NCBI GenBank assembly: GCA_016192075.1
Contig: JACPUU010000001.1
Coordinates: 434,001 to 498,000 of the forward strand
DNA: 64,000 nt
Reading direction: 5' to 3'
Origin: Bacteroidota bacterium
GTDB lineage: Bacteria > Bacteroidota > Bacteroidia > Flavobacteriales_D > Crocinitomicaceae
The notes under the pieces are model-generated. The model was not told the origin of the DNA and did no database searches. It worked only from the letters and a program-made list of their open reading frames with translations. Positions 63,109 to 64,000 of this stretch are shown one piece after another. The first letter of the stretch is position 1, and each line of letters starts with the position of its first letter. A program made the position numbers and the translations under genes.

Positions 63109-64000
63109 TTAACGTTCAATACCAAACCGGATTCCAACCTGGGCACCGCACCACATTTGAAGTTGCGCATTGGTGGAATTGCTGGTATAAAAAGGGGCAT
63201 AATTCATGAACGTTTGAAAATTGCCCTCGGGATTTTTGTACCGTGAAATTCCGGTATTAAAATTGGGCCCCAGGTAAAATGTAAACCATTTGGCCAGGCG
63301 AATGTCGAGACTCAATGCCAGCTTGTATAATTCATTTCCCTGGAACGAATCAAAATTTGCCAGCTGCACCACGTATGCTGTTAAATCAGTACTTAGTGAA
63401 AGCCGTTTTCCAAGTTTCGTTTTTGTTCCAAGTCCCATTCCAAAACCGTAACGCGGACGATCGATAAAATGAACACCCAGGGTATAGCTGTTGTAAAGTT
63501 TGTTTACCCCGGTTTTAAACGTGAGGTTGATTGGAAAAACTTCATTGCCTGAAATTTCGGTAGAGCGGTATCCTTCTTTGCAAAAACTAACCAGGCCCAG
63601 TGCAATTCCGTTACCTGAAATACTGGAATTCACAAGGCCAATCTGCACACCGTCATTTACATTGCTGTAATTGTAAAAACCGCTGACCTGTGCACCCTGG
63701 TTTACGTAAGCAATGTTGGCGAAGCCCGAAATCTGGCAGCGGTTAATGCCGCGGCGTGCCCAGTTTCCAATGCCGGCAATTTGTCCGCCGTAAAGTGTAT
63801 CTGCTACCACGTTATTAATACCGGCAACCTGTAAACCGCGTGAAGATGTTTTTGCAAAATTGTTGATTCCGGCAAGCTGCAATCCGTTAAAACCCCCCGA
63901 GATCATATTAGAAATACCACCTACCTGTATACCATTCATGTGCCCGCGGACAAGATTATTGATGCCACTCACCTGAACACCGCTGACGTTATTTAATACA
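63109..64000 (-). CDS. LA_2272-like surface repeat protein, 5' end beyond window
   Basis: 297 residues are visible; the frame is open to the right edge (the codons upstream of a GTG at 63972 continue the repeat pattern NNVSGVQVSGINNLV), so the true start is outside. The visible part begins with about eight 21-23-residue units with the core G-x-Q-x-x-G-I-x-N (NGIQVGGISNMISG, NGLQLAGINNFAKT, RGLQVAGINNVVAD), then a barrel-like part (SFCKEGYRSTEIS, LYNSYTLGVHF, YGFGMGLGTKTKLG) and ends MWCGAQVGIRFGIER. The same order of repeats, KEGYR/KNGYR block and C-terminal barrel is found in the protein at 58299-59510, so the two are paralogues. Confidence 0.82.
   Translation of the reverse strand, partial: VLNNVSGVQVSGINNLVRGHMNGIQVGGISNMISGGFNGLQLAGINNFAKTSSRGLQVAGINNVVADTLYGGQIAGIGNWARRGINRCQISGFANIAYVNQGAQVSGFYNYSNVNDGVQIGLVNSSISGNGIALGLVSFCKEGYRSTEISGNEVFPINLTFKTGVNKLYNSYTLGVHFIDRPRYGFGMGLGTKTKLGKRLSLSTDLTAYVVQLANFDSFQGNELYKLALSLDIRLAKWFTFYLGPNFNTGISRYKNPEGNFQTFMNYAPFYTSNSTNAQLQMWCGAQVGIRFGIER

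Noticed and set aside
1..64000. tRNA, rRNA, CRISPR arrays, transposases or phage genes
   Set aside because: None were seen on either strand; long antisense frames opposite lpxC-fabZ, porX, the sensor kinase and the T9SS cargo genes are shadows of real coding sequence.

Overview
The window is chromosomal DNA from a member of the Bacteroidota. The evidence is an LpxC-FabZ fusion gene, a PorX regulator of type IX secretion (T9SS), two secreted proteins with T9SS-type C-terminal domains, a SusC/RagA-like TonB receptor with a CarboxypepD_reg domain, a PID-CTERM/exosortase pair, and several matches to the Bacteroidota promoter (TTG about 20 nt upstream of TAnnTTTG). Shine-Dalgarno sequences are almost absent. 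I cannot fix the genus. I see no rRNA, tRNA, CRISPR array or insertion sequence.

Layout. 1-6973 is housekeeping: lpxC-fabZ (cut by the left edge), lpxD and an HD phosphohydrolase on the minus strand; porX, tsaE and ald on the plus strand. 7117-13283 is a signalling block: a beta-barrel-like protein, a LytTR response regulator preceded by two LytTR-type boxes, a 1250-residue multi-PAS sensor kinase and a small STAS-like protein. 13703-19364 (minus) is a sorting block: a T9SS cargo protein, an 81-residue PID-CTERM protein, an exosortase, a small membrane partner, and glyA. 19741-42051 is a large envelope glycan locus: tyrosine autokinase/co-polymerase, Wzm/Wzt-type ABC exporter, three FkbM methyltransferases, a GT10 enzyme, a T9SS cargo protein, GT4 and GT2 glycosyltransferases, two membrane acyltransferases, a WecB-type epimerase and a LegB-like dehydratase/nucleotidyltransferase/reductase trio. 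A strong bidirectional terminator closes it.

42099-46598 holds a DUF6089/PorG-like barrel protein, an FMN oxidoreductase and a pair of M16 peptidases (one active, one lacking the zinc motif). 46613-49939 is a second signalling cluster (STAS-like protein, NarX-type kinase, NarL-type regulator, unknown 163-residue protein, stand-alone LytTR protein) with a repeated AAACACGTA motif. 50124-52586 encodes an alpha-oxoamine synthase fused to a GNAT-type acyltransferase, probably for an amino lipid. 52840-55378 is an arsenic operon with its ArsR operator. 55545-64000 is mostly outer-membrane genes: two unknowns (one with HExxH), a TonB receptor and two proteins with LA_2272-like repeats, plus a gene-poor patch at 61894-62453.

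Taken together the window is dominated by envelope biology: lipid A and amino-lipid synthesis, glycan synthesis and export, and two distinct surface-sorting routes (T9SS and exosortase), with signalling genes interleaved. The most unusual feature is the exosortase block: the stop codon of the presumed substrate lies in the loop of an intrinsic-terminator-like hairpin placed just before the exosortase gene.
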